The notes: generated from the letters alone by a model not told the origin. A stretch of DNA of 22,339 bases from an uncultured Ruminococcus sp. (GCA_900553675.1 USEH01000013.1:1-22339); one strand, 5' to 3'. Positions 1 through 7,724 are shown, numbered from the stretch's first letter. Program-made: numbers and translations.

Positions 1-1
1 G

Positions 2-223
2 GGCGAGCCTGTGGCAGGAGTTATCGGCGCGGCAGCAGTAATATATATAGAAACCATGCTGCCCTTTGCGCTTTCCTTTGCAGCCGGCGCGATGATACTT
101 GTCGCGGTTCACGAGCTTATACCCGAGTGCCAGAAAAACCAGGACGCTCATCCCTACTTTGCAACCTTCGGCATAGTCTGCGGATTTGCGCTTATGATGC
201 TTTTAGATGTTGCGCTGGGATAA
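2..223 (+). CDS. ZIP family metal transporter, C-terminal fragment (5' end outside window)
   Basis: The reading frame is open from the first bases of the window and ends at TAA, giving about 73 residues, so the gene is cut by the window edge. Two hydrophobic segments are visible. Between them lies LPFALSFAAGAMILVAVHEL followed by IPE, which matches the conserved penultimate helix of ZIP (ZupT/GufA-like) transporters; its HELIPE motif contributes His and Glu to the metal path. ZIP proteins import divalent cations such as zinc, iron or manganese across the cytoplasmic membrane. The specific metal cannot be told from this fragment. No terminator directly follows; the first convincing one is about 335 bases downstream, beyond a palindromic element. 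Confidence 0.8.
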   Translation, partial: GEPVAGVIGAAAVIYIETMLPFALSFAAGAMILVAVHELIPECQKNQDAHPYFATFGIVCGFALMMLLDVALG

Positions 224-270
224 CCGGCAGATTGCAGAGCTAAAAAACTTGGTTTTGCTGACGGATTGTC

Positions 271-478
271 GTCCTTACTTTGTGCGGTAAGGACGCGCAC
301 CCCCGTACTTTGGTGTTCTATCGCAGTTTCTGCGGGAAACCCACCATAGTGCGGGGACGGCTTGGACGCTTAAAGCGTCCTGATGGCATCTGCAAGTGTG
401 CCTGTAGGGCGCGCTTGCAGATGCCATCAATGCGCCTTGCGCATAAGCCGTCCGCCCCACAAAGTGAAAGGGGTGCGC
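271..478. repeat. Nested inverted-repeat element able to form a multi-arm cloverleaf
   Basis: A hairpin (GTCCTTAC 271-278 with GTAAGGAC 287-294) directly abuts a large nested palindrome. The outer arms 295-312 and 460-478 pair through GCGCACCCC/GGGGTGCGC and ACTTTG/CAAAGT. An inner closing stem pairs GGACGGCTT (355-363) with AAGCCGTCC (445-453). Inside are three back-to-back hairpins: GGACGCT-TAA-AGCGTCC (364-380), a perfect 15-bp stem (382-396 with 414-428), and ATGCGC-CTT-GCGCAT (430-444). Only T381 and A429 are left unpaired at the junction. No plausible protein is encoded. It lies between the transporter stop and the next terminator. It may be a non-autonomous mobile element or genomic palindromic repeat, or a structured RNA; the sequence alone does not decide. 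Confidence 0.75.
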
Positions 479-558
479 TGGCAGTAATATCGCCCATCAA
501 ACCGATAAGACCACCAAGCTGCTCCCGCAGGTATGCTATTTTCCACAAACCAATCTTA

Positions 559-600
559 AACCCGCTAAAAAAATTCGTCAGAATCAATAGCGGGTTTTTT
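559..600 (+). terminator. Rho-independent terminator upstream of argC
   Basis: AACCCGCTA (559-567) pairs with TAGCGGGTT (588-596), a 9-bp stem followed by a T run to 600. The loop contains a smaller ATTC/GAAT pair. It would end transcripts coming from the ZIP transporter or the palindromic element before the arg promoter. Confidence 0.7.
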
Positions 601-610
601 GCTCATATCT

Positions 611-640
611 ATTGCATAATTATGCGAAATATGCTATCAT
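611..640 (+). promoter_or_regulatory. argC promoter with overlapping candidate ArgR box
   Basis: A sigma-A type promoter is seen: -35 TTGCAT (612-617), 17-bp spacer, -10 TATCAT (635-640), about 95 bases before argC. The 18-mer ATTGCATAATTATGCGAA (611-628) overlaps the -35. It contains the perfect palindrome GCATAATTATGC and matches 13 of 18 positions of the ARG-box form AATGAATAATTATTCATA. Binding of an ArgR/AhrC hexamer here would block RNA polymerase when arginine is plentiful. The promoter is direct reading; the operator role is inferred from family knowledge. Confidence 0.55.
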
Positions 641-735
641 ATATGCATGAAGATTGTATATTTTCTGCATATTATTCAGTGCGATATACATTCGTCAAAT
701 CCTTCACCAACAATTCTGAAAGGAATACAATCCTT

Positions 736-1668
736 ATGAAAAAGGTATTTATAGACGGAAGTGCCGGAACCACCGGTCTTAGAATATACGAGCGGCTAAA
801 GAACAGAAAGGATATCGAGCTTTTGGAGATACCGGAAACCGACCGAAAAAATGAAGCAGTCAGAAAGCAGCTTTTAAACTCTGCCGACGTTGCATTCCTC
901 TGCCTGCCGGACGGTGCCGCAATCAACGCGGTTTCAATGGTAGAAAACCCCGAAACGGTTATAATAGACGCCTCCACCGCCCACAGAACCGCCCCCGGTT
1001 GGGTCTACGGCTTTGCGGAGCTTTCGCCCTCGCAGGAGGAAGCAATAAGATCTGCCAGAAGAATTGCCAACCCCGGCTGCCACGCAAGCGGATTTATCGC
1101 GCTTGTATATCCTCTTATAGAGGCAGGAATTATAAAAAAAGATATCGGGCTGAGCTGCTATTCGCTGACAGGTTACAGCGGCGGCGGAAAAAAGATGATA
1201 GCGCAGTATGCCGAAGAAGCTAAAAACCCCATGTTCTGCGCGCCAAGGCAATACGGCTTGAATCAGCAGCATAAGCACCTTAAGGAGATGACCGCCTTAT
1301 GCTCGCTTGAAAATCCCCCCATCTTCTGCCCGATAGTCTCAAACTTTTACAGCGGGATGGAGGTAACCGTGCCGCTGTTTGCAAAGGATGTTGCAAGCGG
1401 CTCGCCCTTAGAGGACATCAGGGAGATATACGCACAAAAGTATAACTCGGAGATTGTCAAGTACTCCCCGCTCGACGACGGCGACGGCATGATATCCGCC
1501 GCAGCACTTTCGGGCAAGGATTCTATGGAGATATCGGTGTTCGGAAACAGCGAGCGCATCATACTTACAGCAAGATATGACAACCTCGGCAAAGGAGCTT
1601 CGGGAGCGGCGATTGAAAACATGAATATCGCGCTGGAGCTGGACAAAACTGCCGGTCTTGAGCTATAA
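736..1668 (+). CDS. argC: N-acetyl-gamma-glutamyl-phosphate reductase (ArgC, short type)
   Basis: Catalyses the NADPH-dependent reduction of N-acetylglutamyl phosphate to N-acetylglutamate semialdehyde, the third step of ornithine/arginine synthesis, in the cytoplasm. The 310-residue product has an N-terminal Rossmann start (VFIDGSAGTTG, residues 4-14) and the catalytic NPGC motif with Cys115, then a His-Ala-Ser-Gly-Phe stretch. Its length and the IDGSAGTTG start fit the short (type 2) ArgC family. The frame stays open upstream to about 280, but that stretch crosses the palindromic element, terminator and promoter. The start at 736 has an AAAGG ribosome site and aligns with the family. First gene of argCJBD; argJ follows after 36 bases. 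Confidence 0.95.
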   Translation: MKKVFIDGSAGTTGLRIYERLKNRKDIELLEIPETDRKNEAVRKQLLNSADVAFLCLPDGAAINAVSMVENPETVIIDASTAHRTAPGWVYGFAELSPSQEEAIRSARRIANPGCHASGFIALVYPLIEAGIIKKDIGLSCYSLTGYSGGGKKMIAQYAEEAKNPMFCAPRQYGLNQQHKHLKEMTALCSLENPPIFCPIVSNFYSGMEVTVPLFAKDVASGSPLEDIREIYAQKYNSEIVKYSPLDDGDGMISAAALSGKDSMEISVFGNSERIILTARYDNLGKGASGAAIENMNIALELDKTAGLEL

Positions 1669-1704
1669 TGATTATAAGAATAATATAAAACAGGAGTTTT
1701 GAAT

Positions 1705-2916
1705 ATGAAGACAATACAAGGCGGCGTATGCGCGGCAAAGGGATTTACGGCAAACGGCATCCACTGCGGCATCCGCAAAAACAAATCTAAGAGGGATTTG
1801 TCCCTTATTTTCAGCGAGGTCAAGGCAAACGCCGCCTCGGTTTACACCACTAATCTTGTAAAGGGCGCGCCGCTCGTCGTAACAAAGCAGCACCTTTCCG
1901 ACGGCAGGGCTCAGGCTATTATCTGCAACAGCGGCAACGCCAACACCTGCAATGCCGACGGCATTGAAATCGCAGAAAAGATGAGCAAAATCTGCGCGGA
2001 CGCTTTAAATATCTCCGTCAGCGACGTTGTTGTAGCTTCTACCGGTGTTATCGGACTGCCCCTAAGCGTTGAGCCTATTCAGGCAGGAATCGGCGAGCTT
2101 GTTTCGGGTCTGGGAGACAAAAGCGAATTCGCCGCCGAGGGAATTATGACCACCGACACCGTTAAAAAAGAGCTTGCAATAAGCTTTGAAATAGGCGGAG
2201 TTGAATGTAAAATAGGCGGAATTGCAAAGGGTTCGGGAATGATTCACCCCAACATGGCTACCATGCTTGTGTTCATCACCACCGACTGCGCTATCAGCTC
2301 TGCAATGCTTCAGAAAGCTCTTTCAACCGACATTCAAAGCACCTTTAACATGGTAAGCGTGGACGGCGACACCTCCACCAACGACATGGTAACCATCCTT
2401 GCAAACGGCATGGCAGGAAACAATGAAATCGTCTGCGAGGGCGAGGATTTCGACAAATTCATGCTTGCGCTGAACACGCTGACTGTATATCTCTGCAAAA
2501 AGATTGCCGGAGACGGTGAGGGTGCAACCAAGATGATTGAATGTAAGGTTACGGGTGCCGAAACTCTCACTACAGCCAAGACGGTTGCAAAATCGGTCAT
2601 CTGCTCCTCACTTACAAAGGCGGCTATGTTCGGAGCGGACGCCAACTGGGGCAGGGTTTTGTGCGCGATAGGCTACAGTGGAGCCAAAGTCGATGTTACC
2701 AAGGTTGACGTTTCGTTTATCTCTTGCAAGGGCGAAATAGAGGTCTGCAAGGGCGGCGCGGGAACCCCATTTTCGGAGGACGAGGCAAAGGAAATTCTTT
2801 TGCAGGACGAAATTACGATTTCAATAAACCTTAACTCAGGAAGTGAGGAAGCCACCGCTTGGGGCTGCGACCTCACCTACGATTACGTAAAGATAAACGG
2901 CGACTACCGCACCTGA
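1705..2916 (+). CDS. argJ: Bifunctional glutamate N-acetyltransferase / amino-acid acetyltransferase (ArgJ)
   Basis: ArgJ moves the acetyl group from N-acetylornithine to glutamate and, in bifunctional forms, also uses acetyl-CoA. It thereby both recycles acetyl groups and primes the arginine pathway. The 403-residue precursor has the self-cleavage motif KGSGMIHPNMATML; cleavage before Thr186 yields alpha and beta subunits with Thr as nucleophile. The N-terminal GGVCAAKGF and the STGVIG segment (112-117) are typical. The start at ATG 1705 is preferred to TTG 1699 because the AGGAG at 1692-1696 sits eight bases from the ATG. With argJ present, no argA or argE is needed in the cluster. Whether it is monofunctional or bifunctional cannot be seen here. 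Confidence 0.95.
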   Translation: MKTIQGGVCAAKGFTANGIHCGIRKNKSKRDLSLIFSEVKANAASVYTTNLVKGAPLVVTKQHLSDGRAQAIICNSGNANTCNADGIEIAEKMSKICADALNISVSDVVVASTGVIGLPLSVEPIQAGIGELVSGLGDKSEFAAEGIMTTDTVKKELAISFEIGGVECKIGGIAKGSGMIHPNMATMLVFITTDCAISSAMLQKALSTDIQSTFNMVSVDGDTSTNDMVTILANGMAGNNEIVCEGEDFDKFMLALNTLTVYLCKKIAGDGEGATKMIECKVTGAETLTTAKTVAKSVICSSLTKAAMFGADANWGRVLCAIGYSGAKVDVTKVDVSFISCKGEIEVCKGGAGTPFSEDEAKEILLQDEITISINLNSGSEEATAWGCDLTYDYVKINGDYRT

Positions 2917-2959
2917 TACAAGTTTATCGCTATCGCAAAAAACGAAAGGAAATTCAGCT

Positions 2960-3850
2960 ATGAAAACACCTAACGCCGACAGGGCAAGGATTCTTGTCCA
3001 CGCCCTGCCTTATATAAAAAAGTACAACGGCAAAATAGTCGTAATCAAATACGGCGGCAACGCAATGATAAATGAAAAGCTTAAAGACAGCGTAATGCGG
3101 GATATAGTCCTTTTAAGCCTTATCGGGGTAAGGGTGGTGCTTGTCCACGGCGGAGGACCCGAAATAACCGAGCTTCTTTCCAAAATGGGCAAAAAAACCG
3201 AGTTTGTGGACGGTCTGCGGGTCACCGACAGGGAAACCGTTGAGGTGGCGCAGATGGTTCTCGCCGGAAAAATCAATAAAAGCCTTGTAAATCTTATAGA
3301 GTGCCGCGGCGGAAAGTCGATAGGTCTTTCCGGAATCGACGGTCATATGATTAAAGCAAAGGTAAAAGACGAGCGTCTGGGATATGTGGGAAGCATCACG
3401 GACATCGACCCCACGCCGATTACCGACGTTTTAGAAAAGGGGTACATTCCGGTTGTCTCCACCTTGGGATGCGACGACGAAGGCAATGTTTACAACATCA
3501 ACGCCGACACTGCCGCCGCCAAGATTGCGGGGGCTTTAAAGGCGGAAAGTCTTATCTCGCTGACCGACACCCCCGGTATCTTAGCCGACAAGAACAATCC
3601 CGAAAGCCTTATTTCGCACATCACAGTGGAGGAAACCAAGGTGCTTATAGCCGACGGCACCATATCAGACGGCATGATTCCCAAGGTGGAATGCTGCACC
3701 GGAGCCATTAAGGACGGCGTTAAAAAGGTATTCATTATCGACGGCAGGATTCCCCACTCGCTTTTGATAGAGACGCTTACAGACGAGGGCATTGGAACCA
3801 TGTTTGAAGAAAAATCCGAGGAGCTACAGAACGAGGGGGACTCAGACTGA
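2960..3850 (+). CDS. argB: Acetylglutamate kinase (ArgB), likely arginine-sensitive type
   Basis: Phosphorylates N-acetylglutamate with ATP, the second and usually controlled step of the pathway. The 296-residue protein shows the amino-acid-kinase fold: KYGGNAM with Lys30, the Gly-rich HGGGPE loop (63-68), GLRVTD (85-90), NADTAA (181-186) and GMIPK with Lys242. An N-terminal helix ahead of the kinase core (RILVHALPYIKKYNGK, 10-25) resembles the extension that links hexamers in arginine-inhibited kinases, so feedback inhibition by arginine is likely (inference). The ribosome site is AAAGGA. Its stop codon overlaps the argD start by one base (TGATG), suggesting translational coupling. Confidence 0.95.
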   Translation: MKTPNADRARILVHALPYIKKYNGKIVVIKYGGNAMINEKLKDSVMRDIVLLSLIGVRVVLVHGGGPEITELLSKMGKKTEFVDGLRVTDRETVEVAQMVLAGKINKSLVNLIECRGGKSIGLSGIDGHMIKAKVKDERLGYVGSITDIDPTPITDVLEKGYIPVVSTLGCDDEGNVYNINADTAAAKIAGALKAESLISLTDTPGILADKNNPESLISHITVEETKVLIADGTISDGMIPKVECCTGAIKDGVKKVFIIDGRIPHSLLIETLTDEGIGTMFEEKSEELQNEGDSD

Positions 3851-5010
3851 TGAACACATTTGAGCTTGATAAAAAATACGTTGCACCCACCTACGCCCGC
3901 TTTCCGATAGAGATAGTAAGCGGCAAAGGCTCGATAGCAGTCGGCTCGGACGGCAAAGAGTATATCGACATGGGTTCGGGGATCGGAGTAAACAGCTTCG
4001 GCTTCTGCGACAATGAGTGGATAGCGGCTGTGACAAAGCAGCTAAACGCCTTCCAGCACACCTCTAACCTTTACTACAGCAACCCATGCGCACATCTTGC
4101 CGAGCTTTTATGCCAAAAGACCGGACTTAAAAAGGTGTTTTTCTCCAATTCAGGGGCGGAAGCCAACGAGTGTGCAATAAAGGCGGCGAGAAAGTACGGC
4201 GCTCAGATTCACGGCAGCGACTGCCATACCATAATAACGCTTAAAAACAGCTTCCACGGCAGAACGCTTACTACTCTTGCCGCAACCGGTCAGGAGGCTT
4301 TTCATCAGCATTTTCTGCCGCTTACCGAGGGCTTTGTTCACTGCGAACCAAACGCCGAAGATCTTCGGGCGGCAATTGATGCAAACAACGTCTGCGCGAT
4401 TATGTTTGAGGTGATTCGCGGAGAGGGCGGAGTTCTGCCGCTGGATGCGGAGTTTGTCAAGGCTATGTCGGATATCGCCGCGGAAAAGAACATTCTTCTC
4501 ATAGCCGACGAGGTTCAGACCGGAAACGGTCGCACCGGCAAGCTTTACGGCTACATGAATTACAACCTCCAGCCGGACATAGTCACCACGGCAAAGGGCA
4601 TAGGCGGAGGGCTTCCAATCGGTGTTACCATGCTGGGCGAAAAGCTTGAAGACGTATTTGCACCGGGTCTCAACGGCTCAACCTTCGGGGGGAATCCCGT
4701 TTGCTGCGCGGGTGCTATAAGCATACTTGAGCGGCTGGACGACGAATTTATGACGGAAGTCGCAAAAAAGTCGGAATACATCTTCTCGGAGCTTGGGGGC
4801 GCAAAGGGCGTTGAAGGCCTGAGCGGAATGGGGCTTATGATAGGCATAAAGGCGGAAAAGCCCGCCAAGCAAGCGGCGGTGGAATGCCTGGAAAAGGGCG
4901 TTCTGGTTCTCACCGCAAAAGATAAGATTCGACTTTTGCCGGCGCTGAATATACCGTTTGACGAGCTTAAAAAGGCTGTGCAGATTATCAAAGAGGTCTG
5001 CGCGGGATGA
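3850..5010 (+). CDS. argD: Acetylornithine aminotransferase (ArgD)
   Basis: A PLP enzyme of the class III aminotransferases that converts N-acetylglutamate semialdehyde and glutamate to N-acetylornithine. In the 386-residue product are SNSGAEANE (PLP phosphate contact, 99-107), the DEVQTGNGRTG segment with Asp220, and TTAKGIGGGLPIG with the Schiff-base Lys249. Some ArgD proteins also act in lysine synthesis. It is the last gene of the cluster, translated from an ATG overlapping the argB stop, and is followed by an intrinsic terminator. argF, often next in argCJBDF clusters, is absent here, so ornithine carbamoyltransferase must be encoded elsewhere. Confidence 0.95.
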   Translation: MNTFELDKKYVAPTYARFPIEIVSGKGSIAVGSDGKEYIDMGSGIGVNSFGFCDNEWIAAVTKQLNAFQHTSNLYYSNPCAHLAELLCQKTGLKKVFFSNSGAEANECAIKAARKYGAQIHGSDCHTIITLKNSFHGRTLTTLAATGQEAFHQHFLPLTEGFVHCEPNAEDLRAAIDANNVCAIMFEVIRGEGGVLPLDAEFVKAMSDIAAEKNILLIADEVQTGNGRTGKLYGYMNYNLQPDIVTTAKGIGGGLPIGVTMLGEKLEDVFAPGLNGSTFGGNPVCCAGAISILERLDDEFMTEVAKKSEYIFSELGGAKGVEGLSGMGLMIGIKAEKPAKQAAVECLEKGVLVLTAKDKIRLLPALNIPFDELKKAVQIIKEVCAG

Positions 5011-5021
5011 TATAATGTATA

Positions 5022-5051
5022 ATACCCTCCGAAAATGCTCGGAGGGTATTT
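5022..5051 (+). terminator. Terminator at the end of the argCJBD cluster
   Basis: ATACCCTCCG (5022-5031) pairs with CGGAGGGTAT (5040-5049), a perfect 10-bp stem with an 8-base loop and a short T tail. It sits between convergent genes and may also end the Cys-rich small gene on the other strand, whose stop codon touches the hairpin. Confidence 0.75.
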
Positions 5052-5207
5052 CTATGCAAGGCTCTTCCCTGCTTGCTTTTTAGCTTTTCGTTTTTTGTAC
5101 TCGCACGGCAGAACAATTTTTGAATCGGCGTGGAAGGCTTTGCAGGCTTCACAGTTGCCGTGTCTTGGGCAGCTTTTTCTTTTGCAGGGACAGTCTTTGT
5201 TTCCCAT
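5052..5207 (-). CDS. Small Cys-rich basic protein (51 aa), unknown function
   Basis: A 51-residue protein starts MGNKDCPCKRKSCPRHGNCE and continues with ACKAFH, a further Cys35, and a very basic tail rich in Lys and Arg. The six cysteines (6, 8, 13, 19, 22, 35), with a CxC, a CxxC and nearby histidines, suggest a small zinc- or iron-sulfur-binding module. Translation is well supported: GGAGG lies seven bases before the ATG, and a TATAAT -10 box lies just upstream. Similar short Cys-rich proteins are common hypothetical genes in Clostridia as far as I recall; I know of no assigned function. It stands alone after the GNAT gene of the same strand and converges on argD. Confidence 0.7.
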   Translation of the reverse strand: MGNKDCPCKRKSCPRHGNCEACKAFHADSKIVLPCEYKKRKAKKQAGKSLA

Positions 5208-5224
5208 ATTAGTCCTCCGTTTTA

Positions 5225-5230
5225 ATTATA
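5225..5230 (-). promoter_or_regulatory. -10 box for the small Cys-rich gene
   Basis: TATAAT on the minus strand at 5230-5225 lies 17 bases before the ATG of the 51-residue gene. No good -35 is seen at the usual distance (ACTTGG at about 16 bases is the best), so it is a tentative promoter with a leader of about ten bases. Confidence 0.35.
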
Positions 5231-5267
5231 CGATCGTGGAAATGTGCCAAGTTATATTCTGCCGCTG

Positions 5268-5753
5268 TCAATTATCAAAAATAAATCCGCAATTATGATT
5301 ACTTTCCGTTCCGCAGATATGATAATTTCCATTTGTATATTCTTCAACAACCTCTTTCCAGAACAGACTCGCCGGAAGATTGTTTTTCCAGTAGCAGACC
5401 TCCCAATGTCCGCGATGCCTGTCGAACAGCTGCATGGCAACCTGCTTGCCTATTCCCATTCTTCGGTATTTCAGCATGACGAAAAATTCGCCGAAGCACC
5501 TTGCGTCCTTTTCATCCCGATAGTCGCAGTGGGGACAAATCAAGGCAAAGCCCGCAATCTTTCCATCGGCTCGTATAAGATAGGGGTATCTTCCATCCTC
5601 GTTCCAATAGTCGTCGATGTGATTATATCCATAATATCCGTATTCGCTGATGTCGTCATTGCTGTAAACCGAAAATTCATAGCTGTACAGCTCCATCAGC
5701 CGGACTAAAAGTGCCTTTTCGTCAACCGACATAAGGTGTAGTGTGATGTTCAT
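5268..5753 (-). CDS. GNAT family N-acetyltransferase
   Basis: A 161-residue acetyltransferase of the GNAT fold, transferring acetyl from acetyl-CoA to an amine that is not identified here. The acetyl-CoA loop YRRMGIGKQVA (residues 96-106) is the clear motif, preceded by a beta strand (FGEFFVML) and followed by the helix AMQLF. A Tyr-rich N-terminal part may bind substrate. The start at ATG 5753 has CGGAGAG about eight bases upstream; a longer frame begins at 5792 but has no ribosome site. It is the last gene of a four-gene minus-strand block, 47 bases after the deaminase-like gene. Confidence 0.85.
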   Translation of the reverse strand: MNITLHLMSVDEKALLVRLMELYSYEFSVYSNDDISEYGYYGYNHIDDYWNEDGRYPYLIRADGKIAGFALICPHCDYRDEKDARCFGEFFVMLKYRRMGIGKQVAMQLFDRHRGHWEVCYWKNNLPASLFWKEVVEEYTNGNYHICGTESNHNCGFIFDN

Positions 5754-5800
5754 ATTTACTCTCCGTTTGATTCCGATTTGTCCCAAAGACAAAATACCGG

Positions 5801-6235
5801 CTATTCCTCGTAATGCTCGATTTCATCGGCAGGATATGCCTTCGTCCAGTGATAGGGCTGCAGCTCCTTTAACTCTACGAACTTGATTTTTTCTTCGTCG
5901 GTTGTGACGGCCACCTGAACGTCCTCGCCCCAATACCGCAGTCTCTCCTGACATATCCCACAGGACGACAATACCTTATACGGCGAATGTTCGTCGTCGC
6001 GGACAAGGCAGAGGCAGTGAGTCACCTTTTCATTGTATTTGTGAGCTTCAAGCATTGCTCCCAGCTCGATGCACACCACGGCAGAGGCGTTTGCCGTCTC
6101 AATGGAGACGCTTGTGTAATAATTTCCCTTGGAAGTGTGAACAACGCCAGCGCCGCCCCAGCCGGTGGGGTACCGCGTTTCTATCAGCTCCACAGCTCTT
6201 TTATACATTTCGTTTTCTATTTCGTAATTTCTCAT
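5801..6235 (-). CDS. Cytidine/blasticidin-S deaminase-like zinc protein
   Basis: The 144-residue protein has the zinc site of the small cytidine-deaminase family: Cys55-x-Glu57 (VVCIELGAML) and Cys92-x-x-Cys95 (SSCGICQERL), with Glu57 as the likely proton shuttle. The Cys-x-Glu form, the SCGIC loop and the late ELKELQPYHW segment resemble blasticidin-S-type deaminases more than housekeeping Cdd. The reaction would be hydrolytic deamination of a cytosine nucleoside or analogue; the substrate is not known. A strong GGAGG lies six bases before the ATG. Its neighbours (two GNATs and a methyltransferase) fit a role in modifying small molecules, which is inference. Confidence 0.75.
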   Translation of the reverse strand: MRNYEIENEMYKRAVELIETRYPTGWGGAGVVHTSKGNYYTSVSIETANASAVVCIELGAMLEAHKYNEKVTHCLCLVRDDEHSPYKVLSSCGICQERLRYWGEDVQVAVTTDEEKIKFVELKELQPYHWTKAYPADEIEHYEE

Positions 6236-6306
6236 AAATACCTCCGCAATTCGTATTTATCAGTCGGAAATTCAGACGTATGCCATTTTTCGCCTGTTTC
6301 TTAATG

Positions 6307-6864
6307 CTACAGTTGATGGCTTCTTCCTTTCAAATCATATTCCAGATACCGGTCTTCCTCAGTATCAACAAAGCTTTCTATTATCTGCTCCGCATCCGAG
6401 CATCCCATATTAAAATAGAACGCCACCGTTTCGTAAGACGATATCGCCGAGATGAAAAGCTTATCCGCTCCCATCTCCTTGGCACAGCGGCACATCTCAA
6501 AGAATAAGCTCTTCCCGATACCCTTTCGCTTCCACTCATTATCTACAAAAAGCATTGTCAGGTTGGCATATTTCTCCTGACTGCCCTCTAATACGCCGTC
6601 TATACTGGAAAATCCGATGATTTTATCATTGCAGAAGGCTCCGGCAACAAAGCCGCCGCTTTCCATTTGCTGAGCTAAGTACTTCGATATCCAGATTCTT
6701 TTGCTTTCATTCCACTCAAAAACTTCATTTGTTTTTGCAAGCTCATAATGATCATTGATTTTAACCCATTTATCGGTTATTACCTGCCTGTCTTTGAATG
6801 AATACAGCATTTCGGGGTATATGTCCGAAAGAGTTAAAAGTCTGATTGTTATAGTGTCGGTCAT
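6307..6864 (-). CDS. GNAT family N-acetyltransferase
   Basis: A 185-residue GNAT protein. The acetyl-CoA loop is WKRKGIGKSLFFEM (111-124), after the strand NLTMLFVDN and followed by the usual helix and KLFISA strand. The start at ATG 6864 has GGGAGA at a good distance; a longer frame to 6900 has no better signal. It lies 37 bases after the methyltransferase stop and 71 bases before the deaminase-like gene, so the four genes are probably cotranscribed. Base composition is AT-richer than the arg genes. The acceptor cannot be predicted. Confidence 0.85.
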   Translation of the reverse strand: MTDTITIRLLTLSDIYPEMLYSFKDRQVITDKWVKINDHYELAKTNEVFEWNESKRIWISKYLAQQMESGGFVAGAFCNDKIIGFSSIDGVLEGSQEKYANLTMLFVDNEWKRKGIGKSLFFEMCRCAKEMGADKLFISAISSYETVAFYFNMGCSDAEQIIESFVDTEEDRYLEYDLKGRSHQL

Positions 6865-6901
6865 TTTTGGTCTCCCATATGGAATCGTATAAACAGGCAC
6901 C

Positions 6902-7684
6902 CTATTTTTGCGATATAATCGTTATCCACGCCGGCAAAGCCGCCATAGGATTATGCTTCCAATTGTTTATATCAATCAATTCATCCGGATTCTTGCTTGT
7001 TAATTCGTCATAAGAATACCAGAACGATGCGTTTATAGCCTGCAATTCTGCCATTTCCTTAATTGCCAATCCTGCAAAAATGTTTGCATTTATCAAGTCC
7101 TCAATTCTCCAATGGCAGGATGGATATGTATCACTATATGGCTTTACTATCTGCGGCTGTTTCCATGGCTCCCCCGTGAAAGGGCGGTTAAACGGATGAA
7201 CGTCATACATAACAGAATATCCGCCGCTTTTCAGCACTCTGGCAATATTTTGATACATAGTCATTAAATCCGGAATCCATGAATGTGTACCGTTTGATGT
7301 GTATACCAAATCATATGTATCACTTTTAATTTCGGACAATTCCATAGTGTTATCACATATAAACTCAATGTGGAGGTTCAGCTTATCCGCAATCACGGCG
7401 GCATTTTCCAATTGCCTTTCACTTATATCCGCAGAGGTAACATCAGCTCCCAGTAAAGCAAACGCAAAAGCTGCATGATTATCTCCGCTCGACGGCAGCA
7501 GAATTTTTTTGCCTTTAAAATCCGGCATATATTTATTCAGCAGTGAATACACCCTTGGGTGAAATGCCGTTTCGGGATGTGTGACTACTTCTTTTATTTT
7601 TTCATCAGTTCTGAGGGAGTTATACCACTGCGAATCAGAGGTGACGTTCCATCTATCCTTTACCTGCTTTAACCAGTCTTCCAT
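6902..7684 (-). CDS. Class I SAM-dependent methyltransferase
   Basis: A 260-residue Rossmann-fold methyltransferase. Motif I is ILLPSSGDNHAAFAFALLGA (61-80) with Asp86 ending the second strand (VTSADIS); motif IV is YDLVYTSNGTH (124-134), followed by a helix and ARVLKSGGY as motif VI. An unusual point is ILLPSSGDN in place of the common xDxGxGxG, as seen in some small-molecule or quinone-type methyltransferases. A Trp- and Pro-rich second half (HPFNRPF, GEPWKQP) may cover the substrate. AGGAGA precedes the ATG. It is the first gene of the minus-strand block; no clear promoter was found in the 51 bases between it and the neighbouring terminator. Confidence 0.85.
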   Translation of the reverse strand: MEDWLKQVKDRWNVTSDSQWYNSLRTDEKIKEVVTHPETAFHPRVYSLLNKYMPDFKGKKILLPSSGDNHAAFAFALLGADVTSADISERQLENAAVIADKLNLHIEFICDNTMELSEIKSDTYDLVYTSNGTHSWIPDLMTMYQNIARVLKSGGYSVMYDVHPFNRPFTGEPWKQPQIVKPYSDTYPSCHWRIEDLINANIFAGLAIKEMAELQAINASFWYSYDELTSKNPDELIDINNWKHNPMAALPAWITIISQK

Positions 7685-7724
7685 ATCTTTACTTTCTCCT
7701 TGTTAAAACGCTAATTTTTGTCTG

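Noticed and set aside
280..735. Upstream in-frame extension of argC adding about 150 residues
   Set aside because: It crosses the cloverleaf element, a terminator and the argC promoter, is not like the family, and ArgC aligns from 736 with a ribosome site.
5035..5298. Plus-strand open frame of 87 codons after argD
   Set aside because: It is antisense to the 51-residue Cys-rich gene, begins inside the argD terminator and has no ribosome site.
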